Origin: Stenocarpella maydis
Lineage: Eukaryota; Ascomycota; Sordariomycetes; Diaporthales; Diaporthaceae
NCBI GenBank assembly: GCA_002270565.1
Contig: NQMI01000184.1
Coordinates: forward strand, 1 to 64,000
Direction: 5' to 3'
Length of the DNA stretch: 64,000 nt
Shown here in pieces: positions 1 through 12,200 of the stretch (position 1 is its first letter; each line of letters starts with the position of its first letter). The translations under genes and the position numbers were made by a program. The notes beneath the pieces were generated by a model. That model saw nothing but the letters and a program-made list of their open reading frames with translations, made no database searches and was not told the origin of the DNA.

Positions 1-1735
1 ATTCGCCTCAGAGCACCACACTGCGACCCTGCCGAAACACACGCTGAACTGAATGCTATTCTATAGCACAAATTCATCAGAAAGGTCCTTAGAGTTATTC
101 AGTTCTAGAACATTATACTTCAACCGCTGCTACCAAACGCACTCAGTATAATAACTGGAAGCCTTCTCTAAGACCTTATAGCTCTTAATACCCTGCGCCT
201 TATAAGAAGAATAAGGTCGCATGGTAATAGCGTTCTATAGAATAGTAAACAATAAGGAATTACATTACTTAACCTTCCTGGAATAATAAGATAATTTAGA
301 AACCTGGGAATCCTTAACTCCAGACAATATAATAAATTAGGAAGGCATAAACGGAGGCACCAATAAATGAAAATAACTTATAAAGTACTTTTAAGAATAA
401 AAGAAGTAAGGAGGGAGATAGTATTATAAGCTAATATATATTAGCGGCTAACTACCGCAGAAGACAACCCTGCAGGATGGGAAATAACTCCCGAAAAGGT
501 TGTCCCGCCTAATCCAATTAGTAATGCCACCTTATCAGGGTTAGGGTCTGGCTCGTAATGCTTAATTGCGAGCCATACAAGCCTGCTTGAAGGATGAAGT
601 ATCAAGCCTTATATAATGGCTCAATAGCTTGGTATGCAAGCCTGCAAGCCACTAAAGAGTTAGAATATATATACGGATATAGTTATCACTATAATAGATA
701 GTTTTTATAGAACAGACTCTTTAGTTGTTAATCTAAGTATTCAATCCCAGCATTGGATAGCCTTACAGCTAGTAATTATTGTTAGTTAATAATATTACTT
801 AACAACCGCCTAACAATGTATTCCGAATATAAACCCTTGATCTTTCAGGTCTAGAAGCACTCAGAAACCCTCTGATCATTACATATCCGTTTGTTACTCC
901 ATTTATAGGCTCTAAGGGCGTTGCCTATCATTCTCATAATAATATTAATTTGAAACTACTTGGCAAGAAAATATTGTATTTCATCTAGGTATAAGTCTGG
1001 CTTATTAAGCAAAAGATCTGTAAGCTTCTATCCTATATAACCTATATATTAGTTGAGCTCTATAGCCTTGTTCTAGATAAATAGACTAACAAACCTCTAT
1101 AGCCTATTGCTCTAGCTTAACTGTATTTGATAATGATAGTAATGGTATGCTTAGGGCAATGGTATTAGCGGTGGTAACTCTCTTCTAGTATCGCTTAATA
1201 GTGGCACGATGGACCTGGAATTCGGCTTCCAGCCACTTATTTGGTGGGCATAGGTTAGAGCGCAAACAGAACTCTAATCGCTATAGTTCCGAGCTTAATA
1301 GGCGGTAGCTACTTATTGTGATAGCCTCAATGTGTATGTGGCGATGTTAGTAACGTTGTTTAGGCGAGAATTGTGAGTTTCCTGACTGCCCAGCTAAATT
1401 TTGGTGGCACGTGCGGCAATGGCTTTATCCAAATGTTGAGCGGCACAGCACGCGATGGTGGAGCGAAGGAGCAATGGTGAAAATCTGCACACCAGTGGGT
1501 CAGCATTCCGGCAGACCGAAGGAACAGCTGAGTTACTTGACTTGTTTCCACATTCCTTGTACCTTACTCCATCGCGAGCGGAGCCGCCTTGTGTCACTGG
1601 TGGCAATATGCCGTCCGCTCAAGTTTTAGTTTGAAGCAGTCAATCTGACTATACTATTTATCCAGAATAGTCTATGAATTAGATATTAATGCACTACATA
1701 TTTGGATAATTTACTAAACTCCCAGGCTTGAATTA
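1..1735. repeat. AT-rich degenerate repeat, probable transposon relic
   Basis: The stretch is strongly AT-rich, rich in TA-containing words and stop codons in all frames, as expected for a RIP-mutated repeat. No open gene is supported. On the minus strand at 1188-1238 a 17-residue run KWLEAEFQVHRATIKRY reads like the recognition part of a transposase helix-turn-helix and is followed at once by a stop (1185-1187). This suggests a dead DNA transposon, but the family cannot be named. From about 1360 to 1620 base composition returns to normal without any convincing gene. Confidence 0.5.
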
Positions 1736-1736
1736 A

Positions 1737-2030
1737 TAGTAATATTTGTAACTATTCTCATTAGTTTATAGGAGAACTCTAACTAAAAAGCTTAGGGGGC
1801 TTAAGAAGGGGGCCCTCCCTTTAGGCGTATAAAGGGCCTTTATGGAAGCCATTCCTCTGGGAACTCGGAGGTTTCCCCTTTAGGTATGTCGAAGGCCCTC
1901 CTCTGAGTATAAAGGCCTCCCTCTAGGCACGTGAAGAGCCCTTGTGGAAGCCCTTCCTCTAGGTATGTAGAGGGCCCATCTCTGGGTATCCGGAGGTCCC
2001 TTCCTTTAGGTGCCTTAAGGGCTGTAATGG
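1737..2030 (+). repeat. Left arm of a long inverted repeat (tandem CCCTTTAGG-type units)
   Basis: This arm opens with TAGTAATATTT, continues through GGAGAACTCTAAC and CTTAAGAAGGGGGCC, and then runs through about ten degenerate units of roughly 20-25 nt built on a consensus like CCCTCCCTTTAGGTATATGG. The reverse complement of 4655-4994 shows the same order of blocks. The two arms are therefore a diverged inverted pair about 2.6 kb apart. They may be termini of an old element or two insertions of the same satellite-like repeat. Confidence 0.6.
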
Positions 2031-4654
2031 TTGTGAATATAAGCAGAATGATAGGTATACTGAGCGGCCAAGTAGCGAAGTAGTAGTGTGTAAGCACTAT
2101 ATTTGTAGAGATGGGTATAACTAAACTTGCCCTCCTTTTCCTTTCTTCTAGCTCTTCTATTATACCTCCTTTTATAGAGGGAGCCCTCTCTATTATTTAG
2201 CTGCTCAATTACTTCTCCTATTTAGTATTCTTGTAAGGCCCCCTTTAGTACAGCCCTCTTATTAGATTATTGTTATATGGTCTTCCTTAATATATATCGA
2301 TGACCCGGACGACACAACAGCCATTATTATCGTAACTCCCTATTCTCCCCAGCCCTGTCATCACAGACACACATTATTGCCATGTAACTGCGAGGACAAT
2401 TCACCCACCTCCGTGGCCGTACACTGGTCCCTCGTCTACGAGTACACCTACCAAACAGGCCACGACCTGCTCAATCGAATGTTTGGCCTCGGTCCCAAGC
2501 ACCTCTTGCGCGTCGACGTGTAGTGTGCCATGCGGCTGCAGCGCCACCGCTGACGCGTCCACGACGCTCGGCACCTATACGATGGCGACCTTCGGATACC
2601 TCACCACCGAGAGCTGGGGACACCTCATCCGACGATAATCCAGCCTTCACACGCCCCGTCTTCGCCTCCGTCCGAGCTGGACCAGTGATACCCGGGCCTC
2701 GCGGGGCCTGCAGCCTCCCAAGGTCGCCGGCCTGGGCGAGGGCCACACTTGTATGTCTAATAGCCAGTGCGGTGAGGCGTGTGGGGGCGGTCTCAGGAGC
2801 GCGCAGTACGGGTGCAGCAGCGGCAAATGGGTCTGCATCAAAGATCCACCACCGCCGGGTGCTGACTGCGGGAGCATTTACGAGTGTAAATCGGTGGTAT
2901 GCCTGCAGCAGTGGACAAGCCATGCAGTGTGCGCTAGATAAGTCACACGGGAGCAGTATTTGTAACTGCTTTTCGGGACGAAAGGCTGTGGTGGGAGTTG
3001 CGCTCACGCTGTACAACCATGTCTGGACTGTTGCTGGGTGGTTGGATTTACCCTTGGCTACAAATTCAGGCTTAACTAACAGGAACATTAATATGGGGTC
3101 TATTTAATAACAGAATATGTATATATAGGGTGCTTGGGGGCTACCCATGTTAGTGTGAAGTTTTTGCGAGTACTGGCAACACGACCAAGGAGCCGAGGAG
3201 AGAGGCTCCACTCCACTCTATGTTTCGGGTGAATGCAATACTGGAAGTGGGTTCGCCAGCGGGCTGCGTAGCCTTAAATGTAGGCTACGATGCGATACGG
3301 GCCATATATAGACCACATTCAGATCACAGCCACGGTCCAGGAGCTTCGAGGGGGTCGCTCAAGAATCGAGTGGCCCGTATCGACCTCATTAGAGGTGGCC
3401 TTCGCCATGGGCTGTATATTCGGAAACCCACTTGACGCCCTCGACTCCTATCTGGTCCTCTTCTTGAAAGCAGTGACTGTGTACTTGGTGGCTATTGACT
3501 CAGCTGACGGCTTGCTCCCTTTCTCAAAGCTTCTACATCACACCTCCGTTGTATATTCCGCGCGAGCCCTCGCAGCCTTGATCAGTCGAGTAGAAGTGCT
3601 TCGTCAGCAGACAGGGTAGGTAGACTTCACAGCTTGGTTACTCGTCTCCACATCCCGGTTCCTGCTTCTTAGGAATATTAAGATAAGCTGGCTGCGGGTC
3701 CGTACGGTCAGAGGTTATCCGTTCGGATGCACATGCGCCTGGGCACGCATGCTCGCCCTCAGGGGACAAGATCGAGGCAATGTTGGAGATCCAGAGCATA
3801 TCGGACCTGACTGGAGACAGCACAATGGCACAGATGGTACGAAGGCGATGAACAAAGCATTGCTGGATTGTTGAGGATGGGCAGGACTAGCCTTGTGACG
3901 GTCAGGACTGCAGATCTGGTTCAGTGGTCATCAAGGACGTATCGCAGCCCGCTCCGTGCGTGGTGGGCGACACTATTTGTCTGCTCAGGTGACAAACTGA
4001 CCTCGTGTGGCTCTCATTTGGTCATATGATTGCGATTGCACTCGCATATGTGACAATGTGGCCCGACAGTGTCTGTGGCGTCACGCGTGATTGTTAGTTT
4101 AAAGTGCCGCCAATCGACAAGGAAATGAACCAGACAATAGTGATTCTATTAGCCTCTGGATGATCCCGAGGCTTCCTTGTAGGGGCCGGTAACGAGTTAC
4201 TCATACAGAGAGAACATATCGGAGTGTGTGGGTTTCACAGCCCGGAGCCTCCCTGCGTGCCTCTAGCAAAGATGTGAAGGTCGCTACGTCTCCTGCTTCG
4301 CCAGCACTCGCCTGTGGACCTTATCGCTGGCGCTGCCAAGGGAGCCGCATGCCTGGGAAGCTGAAACGGGCCTTGTAATACGGGAAGAGGGCTGGCAATG
4401 CATGGAGGATTGTATACTCGGCTTCGGCATGCCACGGTGAGTCACAAAAAGGTACTGGGGAAGATGCGACTGGGAAGATCGTGCAGTTAGGGCTCGAGAC
4501 TTGGCCAGCCAGGTCCCTCCTTTAAAAACCAGGTGGAAAGCCCTGCCGGGGCGCTGGGAGCTATTCATACAAGTTACCTAGGTACTATAGCTTAAATAGG
4601 CGTGGAGGGGGTTTATTTTCGTTACTCGCTCTGCTTACTCAATGGAAAAGCCCT
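2031..4654. other. Interior between the inverted-repeat arms, no supported gene
   Basis: GC content is normal from about 2300 to 4560, in contrast to the AT-rich flanks. The longest open stretches are about 200 codons on both strands at 2470-3110, but they overlap each other antisense, show no recognisable motif, and one runs through a low-complexity ARG/ALA-rich composition. I see no splice-linked exons or transposase motifs. It could be captured host sequence between element ends, or ordinary intergenic DNA. Confidence 0.4.
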
Positions 4655-4994
4655 CTTACGCCACCTAGTAGGCCCTTAATGTACCTAAAGGAAGGCCCTT
4701 CCTATACCCAGAAAAAGCCCTCCATATACCTAAAGGAGGGACATCCATATGCTTAGAGAAAGGACTCTCATATACCTAAAGGGAGGGCCCTCCCGTACCT
4801 AAAGGAAAGGCTCCCACAAAGGCCCTCCATACGTCAGGAGGGAGGGTCATCTGCGTACCTAGAGGGAGGGCCCTCTACACACCCAAAGGAAACCCCCCCC
4901 CCCCAAAAAAAAAAAGATGGGGACCCCTTCTTAAGGCCCCTAGCCCTCTAGGTTAAGGTTCTCCCACAGACTAATCAGTATATAAATATTACTA
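4655..4994 (-). repeat. Right arm of the long inverted repeat
   Basis: Repeated units of the form TACCTAAAGGAGGGCCCTCC occur in the orientation opposite to the left arm. The outer edge carries CTTAAGG, GTTCTCCCACAG and AATATTACTA, complementary to the edge of the left arm. A C-run followed by an A-run (about 4893-4916) interrupts the array and could be a hard-to-sequence spot. Units are too diverged for recent duplication, and many differences are C/T or G/A. Confidence 0.6.
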
Positions 4995-6425
4995 CCAGTC
5001 AGAGGCTAAGAATTCGAGTGAACTAACCATCTAGGCGTACAGTTGGTACGATCCTGTCTAAAATTTATTCTGGTTAAACCATAAACGCGGTAATTAATGA
5101 AGCCACGAGATGGCGCGGCGAAATTGGTTGCCGGGCACTCAGTAGGGAATTTATCAATTCATTACATATTCAGAAGAAGTAGAGCAGGTACCAAGAGGAC
5201 AAGACACACGTCACAGAGTGGAACAAGGTAGTGCAGTAATGCGAACTCAATTGCGGGCAACCTTGCCTATCTATTTCCGTGCCTCCTATGTATCACAATC
5301 CTTGAGTCACGGAGCCAAATTTTGTATCATCCAAGTCGAAGCTCAGTCAGACGGTACCTTGAGATTCCCAATCATGTGGGCAAGCGAGGATGGGGGATGG
5401 AAACGGGTTGGAAAAGGAGGGCAGGGCACAGGCCGCCAGTGGATGCGTATTAGGGTTGTGACATCGGCTGCTTGGGGATTGAAAGAGCACACATTTACCA
5501 ACCCTCCTAAATATCACAAGGAGGACGACCGTAGTCTGGCTGGGGACGGTCGCAGAAGCGGACTGCATCGCCTGTATGCGGATAGTAAGTAATCAGGTTG
5601 CCAGTGTTGTTAGGGAGTACTTACACCATCTTGGGCGCTCCGCACAGCCCTCAGGCTGGGCCTTCTGGCTTTGCGCTCCCTCTGGAGGATGGCAAAGTTC
5701 AGAAAGATGGGAAAGTTTGCAAGTTGCTGGGGCGGGTTATACAGGGCTTTCCCCTGTTCTTTATGAGACAGTACTTCTCCCCGGTTATAATGACTATCTG
5801 TGTATATTACATTTTTTAATAAAAGAAACACTTATTTATATATAGAGAAGATAGGAAACGTGATACTATTTACATATATCTATTTAGTTGAGGTTTATAA
5901 AACAAAATTAAGTTCCAGGGAGCCCGTTGTTATTGCCCAGAAGTCACGACGTGATAAAGAACATGGTATAGTCGTGTACATAGTAAGCACCTAGGTAGTT
6001 TGTAGGGAGGGATTCTGCCACAGCTGCATCCAGAGTCCCACCGTATGGGGACAAAATTCACTGAGTGGACGTTGTCAGCCTAAAAACAATGCGACGGGCA
6101 CACAATCTGATTGGACGGGGCATCGCAGCACATCCCGCCATCACCAAGATGGGACAAGTCTTGTGCCCCTCGTATCGTTTACACTATTTTGGTCCGATCA
6201 CCGGCATCCACGGTCGACACTCATTGCCCGAACAGAGGAGGCAATACTACGTATTGCAAACCTATATGTGCCCCATGGCACACCAAGGCGGGTGCCAAGT
6301 CTTGGGAGATTGGGCTTCGGCAGAAGCTGTCGATGACCTCGCCCCGATGCGTGATAGGAACCAATAATGACGAAGGTCCCGACGCACAGCTCCACAGTAC
6401 ATGCGTTTCCGGGTAGCATCCGGAC
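4995..6425. other. Intergenic, no supported gene
   Basis: Base composition varies, with an AT-rich patch at about 5790-5900. The several open stretches of 60-125 codons overlap antisense and carry no motif. Nothing beyond possible upstream control of the downstream esterase gene is seen here. Confidence 0.4.
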
Positions 6426-6433
6426 TATAAAAA
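6426..6433 (+). promoter_or_regulatory. Putative TATA box of the carboxylesterase gene
   Basis: TATAAAAA lies 54 nt before an in-frame ATG at 6480 and 129 nt before the preferred ATG at 6555. This spacing would place the transcription start near 6455-6490, which favours the 6555 start with its clean signal peptide, though the 6480 ATG is not excluded. Confidence 0.45.
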
Positions 6434-6554
6434 TGAGTATCCGGCATGGCTAGGTCTAGGGTCCGCCCTGCTTACTCCGTTGGAGCAGCCCTTTCTCGCT
6501 CGACTGGGACTGCCTCGGCACCGAAGACTATCGGTACATACTGAGTTGTCCACG

Positions 6555-8249
6555 ATGCCTTCTCTCAGCATGGCAGCCCTCATGAGGGCTGCAGCATACT
6601 TGGCAGGCACATGTTCCGCCCTGGCGCTGCAACAGCCGCTCCTGAGCAACAAGGCCGTGAGGCTCGACGGTTATGGCAGCTTCACCGGGACCGCCGTCAA
6701 CCAGACCATCAGCGGCCAGGCACTGCCCGCCCCGGTCGACGCGTGGCTGGGCATCGACTACGCGTCGCAACCAGTTGGCGAGGGCCGCTTTGCCCCCGTG
6801 GGCTTGCCCGAAGCATTCGACGGCGTGAGGCCCGCGGCGCAGTACGGCAAGGCCTGTGTCCAGGACCCAGCCTTCGTCGACGTCTCGGCCCAGGACGAAG
6901 CCTGCCTGAACTTCAACGTCTTCCGGCCCCAGCGAATCCCCCTCACCGAGAAGCTCCCGGTCCTCGTCTGGATCCACGGAGGGGCCTTCTACTCGGGGAG
7001 CTGGAGGTCCTTCGACGGCGCTGCTTTCGCCGCCTCGTCAGAGTCGCCGATAGTCGTTGTCAACTTCCACTACCGTGTGAACTCTCTCGGCTTCCTGCCG
7101 TCGACGCTGTTCGACGACGAGGGCCTGCTCAACCTCGGGCTCCGCGACCAGAAGCTCTTCCTGCAGTTCGTCCAGAAGCACATCGCGGCTTTCGGTGGCG
7201 ACCCGGACCGCGTCACCATCGGCGGCCGTTCTGCAGGAGGCCACTCGGTCGGCATCCATCTTTTCCACAGCTATGGCGAGGACGAGGGCAAGCCCCTCTT
7301 CTCCCAGGTTCACCTCCAGTCTGGCTCCGTGACTGCCCGCGCGTTCCCCAACGCCAGCTACCCTCTCTACCAGGCACAGATGGACAGGTTCGTGAGCTAC
7401 CTTGGATGCCCGCTCGATGGGGACAACGCCGCCTCGCTGGCCTGCCTGCGTTCCGCCGACATCAACGCGATCCGGGACATAAGCACCGACTTGTATCGCG
7501 AGTATGAAAGGCCCATCACTTGGCCATTCCAGCCCGTCCAGGGCGGCCCGCTCCTCGAGAAATCCGGGTCCCAGTCCGGCTACGACAAGAGCTTCTTCGA
7601 GGTGCCCGTCCTGACCAGCACCGTCACGGACGAGGGCAAGTTCTACACCACTGGCACGCTCGAGACTAATAAGGAGTTCCTCGACTTCATGCACAACATC
7701 TCCCCCGAGCTGAACGAGACCGACATCGCCCTGCTGGACTCGCTGTACCCGGATCCCTCCGCGGACCCCTCCTCGCCCTTCGCCAACTCGCCCAACAGCA
7801 CCCAGTATGACCGGCTATCGGCCGCCTTCAGTGACTTCGCCTACATCTGCCCGGGCCAGGAGACGGCCTACCGCGTGTCCACCGCCGGCGTCCCCACCTG
7901 GAAGGCCAGGTTCAACACCAACAACAGCTTCCCGGCCTGGCAGGGCATCCCGCACGGCTCCGACGCAAGATACACGTGGGACGAGCCCATCGTGCAGTAC
8001 CCCGACATCAGCCACATCTACCACGCCTACCTGGCCAGCTTCGTCGCCACCGGCGACCCCAACACCCTGAGGTGGGTCGGGTCCCCCGAGTGGCCCCGGT
8101 ACGAGCCGGCCGGCTACGGCCTGGAGTCTGAGCCTGCCCTGCAGCTGCTTGTCCAGCCCAGCGGGACAACAGTCGAGAAGGATGATATTCGCCGTGAGGC
8201 GTGCCTTTACTGGAGGGACCCTGAGAGGGCCCCCCGGCTGAACAAGTAG
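6555..8249 (+). CDS. Secreted type-B carboxylesterase/lipase (alpha/beta hydrolase)
   Basis: The gene is intronless and encodes 564 residues from ATG 6555 (589 from the upstream in-frame ATG 6480). The 6555 start gives an N-terminus rich in Ala/Leu (residues about 6-24) that looks like a signal peptide, so secretion is inferred. The fold is the cholinesterase-like alpha/beta hydrolase. The oxyanion-hole motif HGGAF is at about residues 141-145, the nucleophile elbow GRSAG has Ser226, the probable acid is Glu360 in TDEG, and the probable histidine is His467 in IPHGSD. All three triad residues are present and the length fits the family (about 550), so the enzyme is likely functional on carboxylic esters or lipids. 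Substrate cannot be told from sequence. Possible N-glycosylation sites (for example NQT, NAS, NET) fit an extracellular protein. GC-rich coding contrasts sharply with the AT-rich DNA on its 3' side. Confidence 0.9.
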   Translation: MPSLSMAALMRAAAYLAGTCSALALQQPLLSNKAVRLDGYGSFTGTAVNQTISGQALPAPVDAWLGIDYASQPVGEGRFAPVGLPEAFDGVRPAAQYGKACVQDPAFVDVSAQDEACLNFNVFRPQRIPLTEKLPVLVWIHGGAFYSGSWRSFDGAAFAASSESPIVVVNFHYRVNSLGFLPSTLFDDEGLLNLGLRDQKLFLQFVQKHIAAFGGDPDRVTIGGRSAGGHSVGIHLFHSYGEDEGKPLFSQVHLQSGSVTARAFPNASYPLYQAQMDRFVSYLGCPLDGDNAASLACLRSADINAIRDISTDLYREYERPITWPFQPVQGGPLLEKSGSQSGYDKSFFEVPVLTSTVTDEGKFYTTGTLETNKEFLDFMHNISPELNETDIALLDSLYPDPSADPSSPFANSPNSTQYDRLSAAFSDFAYICPGQETAYRVSTAGVPTWKARFNTNNSFPAWQGIPHGSDARYTWDEPIVQYPDISHIYHAYLASFVATGDPNTLRWVGSPEWPRYEPAGYGLESEPALQLLVQPSGTTVEKDDIRREACLYWRDPERAPRLNK

Positions 8250-9255
8250 AGCCGCAGGGTTTGTATGTAGCGAGTGGAGGGGTGAAATAAATAAATGATA
8301 TGTATATAAGTGGAGAATTTAAGGAAAATTAAGTATTATAAGTTAGGAATGAAGAAAGAAAATAATATACTCTTTTAAATTAGCTAACAAGAATAAGATT
8401 TTCATAATATAATACGGTTTAAAGATAAGTTTAGAGAATTAAGTCAGATTAATACAAAAGTATAAAAGATACAGAGAGAGATAAAGGACCCTCTAAGGGA
8501 GCCCTTGGGAAATAATACATCCTAAATATATGAAGTCTGGATAATGTAATCAGGAAACCGACTAAGGGGCCAACCCCTATCACATTATCGTTTAGAAAAT
8601 CAACCTTCCTTTGTGCCTACTTCTGAGCAGCTGCTTTCTTGTGACAATATTGCCCCCCTCTCGCCGTGGCGCCCCTCTGTGGGCTGCCGCACCCCTCGGC
8701 GCAGGTGAATTCCTAGACCTGCAGACAAGACGTGGAATACCCGCCATGTCCTGTTTTACCAGGTGTTATGTTTTATGTGCGGCTTGTTAGCGCGTTTTCC
8801 AAACGCTCGTTTGCAAGTCAGAATAACACATGGGTTGCAAAGATGTCCAGCCTAGTGCCGGCCCTCCCTGCTTCCAGCAAGCACCAGTAGGAGCTACGAG
8901 CCAGAGTTTAGCCGGAGGCAGCTTGCAAGCACGCGTTGAGCACTCGATGCGTAAGTGAGACGTGAGATTCAGTTCAACACAAATCACACCGATAATAACC
9001 TCCATTCCCCCATCCTTCCTAAATAATCAGCTTGTGCATCCCACCTTTTTCTTCCGGTCCTTCTCGAAACGCTGAACATGTCCAAATATTACACGATCCG
9101 CCAGAAAAGGAGTTGCTGTCATTTGCCCGACATAGTCCACGGTGGATTGGAAACCATGAACCATAAGAAAACCCCTTGAAACGAACAAAAAGACTTGATT
9201 ACCCCGAGAACCATCACACGTTGGCCTCTTTTCGCCCTGCCTTCCAGGTTATCAC
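8250..9255. other. Intergenic, AT-rich patch, no gene seen
   Basis: The stretch at 8270-8560 is very AT-rich and would hold the esterase 3' UTR and terminator. 8600-9255 is mixed and would hold the 3' UTR of the minus-strand gene that ends at 9256, so the two genes converge here. No ORF or RNA gene is supported. Confidence 0.4.
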
Positions 9256-12200
9256 CTAACTCGAGAAGAGTCTCTTGAACATGCCCTTCAAACCACCGGA
9301 GCTCTTCTTCTTGTCGTCCTTGTCCTCCTTCTCGCGCTTCTCCAGCCTCGTCTTGCGGTGCTTGTCGTCGTCCTTTGCCTTCCTCGAGTCCGCAGGGGCA
9401 GGAGAGCTGCTACCCGCCCGGCGCGGCTGGCCTTCCTTGGCTGCCGACTTGGAGGACTCCTGCTCACGGGCTTTCTGGAGTTTGGCATTGGACTGGTCCA
9501 GCGAGCGCCGCACGCCCTTACTAGAGCGCGTGGTGCTGGACCGCTTGAGCTCGACGGGTGGCGGCCGACTGATCTCCTTGGAGCGGCGAGAGGATGAGAT
9601 GGTATCCCTGTCCTTTGTAGACGTGGAGGCAGTATCGGCCGAGAGAGGGCCGCCAAAAGGGGAGGCCACCACGCTCTGGCCGCTCTTCATGTCGAAGAAT
9701 TTCTTGCTTGACGCAGCAGTAGACGCCTCGGTCCGAGCAGTATTGGAAGGCGACGAGACGCCGTGGCGTGTCGAGCTGTGGCGGCGGGAGCTCCGGTGCG
9801 AGCGGTCGGGCGACGGAGGTGCCTCGACTTCTTTGCCCTTGGGCTCCGCAACAGGCGAGTCGGTCTTCGCCTTCTCCCGCGCAAGCCGGCGCTCCTCCTT
9901 GCGTCTGTCATGCTCGGCCTGTTCTTGGGGTGTGCGCTCACGCCGGGAGCGAGAGCTGTGGCTGCCATGTCCGCTGTCGGCAGTGTCGTGATGCCTAGGC
10001 GGGGTGTGCAGAGCATGCTCAGGTTCTCTCTCGCCATCTGCGCGATGCCTGTGAGAGTGGCGGTGGTGCGAGGACCTCGTGGTGCCATCTTCACGTGTGC
10101 TGGGGCGGCTAGACCGCGACGAGTGACTGGACCGATGATCCCTCGAGCGTGGCGTGAGCGGAAGCTTGTCATCTGTCTTTGGAGATCCTTTTCCTGCATT
10201 CCAGTCAGCGATGAAATCATAAGTAGTATCCGCAACCCTCGTACCCCTCCCATGAACCTGCAAGCTCGGAGGAGCGGTTGAATCTCCATGTTGCTTCATA
10301 TCCTTGACGTGAACTGCAATCCGATCGCTGGTTTCGCCGAGCGTGTCGGCGGCTGCGCGAATAATGACCGCAGCAGCTACAACCTCTTCTGCCTGGTGGA
10401 CGCTTTGCTTGCTCATCCTCCTAGCACTCCGAGCCCCGCTCCTGCCCATGGCTTCCTCGTCATCGGGGTCCGGCAACACTATCCCGGGGCTGCTTCCCCT
10501 AGGCTGAGGTGTTTTGGGGCGCCAGAGCTCATCAGTTTGGGTGGATGAATCGACACGGCTCAGGAGTACTGGCTTCTCGCTCGGGTCTAGGGTAGCCTGT
10601 CTCTGATCACTGCTCGACGGGGGATCAACGATAGTGAATGATTCGGATAACGGCTGATGTGACAAGACGTCTTCGGGGCTATCTGGAGCAGCTGATGAGA
10701 TTGAACGCATTTCGAGGTCGCTAAGATCCAGGGCAGCTTCTTCCAATGTACCAGTAGCTTTATCAGCTGTACTAGGACGTGGGACATTTATGGGCAGGAC
10801 CTCCGATGATTCCAGCGACGATCCAGGTGCATCTTGGTCGGGTTGTGGCGATTCTTCCTGGTTTACCACCAGCATCGTGACGTTTGAAACGACACTTGCT
10901 TGACTCTCAGTCAAGCTGGACCGTGATTCAATATTGGCATCACTCTGGGACTTCTCGATGGTTTCGGCTGTCAATGGACGCAATTGCTGAGGTTCGCCCG
11001 ACCGTGTGTCCTCAGGGATATCTCGCCCAGATATCTTGTGGATTGAGGTGCCTTCTTGGGGCGATTCCTCCGGCGTTCCACTCTCAAGTTGCGGTAACGA
11101 TTCGATGTGCTGCCCTAACGCTTGGCCAGACTCGGAGTGGCCGTCTTGGGTTATTTGCGTCGTTTCAGTGCTGCTTTTTAACTGCTGTTCGCTTGCAGAC
11201 GTGTCCGGCCCGTCGTCTACTGGTTCTAATACTATTGGCGAACTGGGCGTCCCGCAGAAGTCGTTCGTCTCTTCGGTGACTGCATTACCCTCGAGCTCAG
11301 GTCCAGTGGCGATGCCCTTTTCGTCAGCATCTCCAATGACTTCATTATCACGATCTCCCCGGTCTTCACCCCAAACCCCAGACCCAGGAATGACGCCCTC
11401 CTGCACGACGAGCGGGTCATTGTCGTCTGCACTCACGGGCTCTGGCTCAACTGGCGGTTCAAGGATATCTTGAACCCCAAGCACCATTAGCAAGCTTGAA
11501 GATCGCGTACGCACCGAGGGCCATGGACGCAAGGATGGTAAGCTTGCCTGGTGTTGTAGAAGCAGCGCTTGGCTTAGCCACAGCCTTGTCCTTCACCACG
11601 GTGTCCTGTTTAGGGGACTTGGCTGAAGACTCGGCACCGCTGGCAACAGAACGCTCACGCAATTCATTTCTTTGAACGGCTTGCGCAGCCTGTTGATCTG
11701 ATGTGGTAGTGCCGTACTGTGGTCCGGCAGATGGAGACTTGGAGGATCCAACAGTCGTAGCAGCATCCAGGGCAGGGGAAGGGGTGCGAAGGGGAAGATC
11801 GTGAGCTGAAGGCTCGATGGGGATACTCTCTGGCATGTCCCGGACCGCCCTGTCTTGGGGGTCCTGGATATCACGCTGGCTGGGAGAAGCATGAACTTGT
11901 TGCTCTTGTTGCTCTAAGCTCCGGGTGTGGCCGCTCCGAATCTCCTCCACACGCTCGTGTCCAGCAGCGGGCAAATTTTCGTCGACAGGATTTGAAGCAA
12001 CATGGCTCTTCACATCACGGGTATTGTGAATAGGGGAGACCTCACCTTCGTCTGCCGTTCCGTCCTCCAAAGCCACGGCAGGTTCTTTGAGCTTGTCACT
12101 GGGGAGTTGCTGCTGCAGCTCTTGTTGCACTTCCGCCTGTTGGGGTTCTGCTTCTGCAACTTCCTCAGTCTTCTGGGCAGGCTGCGACTCCGACTCTTGA

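Noticed and set aside
6611..7694. Open frames of 298 codons (plus, second frame) and 218 codons (minus) inside the esterase gene
   Set aside because: GC-rich coding sequence leaves alternative frames open; the main frame has the full catalytic triad and these have no domain.
9275..11473. Several plus-strand open frames of 130-240 codons
   Set aside because: They lie antisense to the fifth exon of the large minus-strand gene, whose Ser/Arg-rich codons keep the other strand open; no motif.
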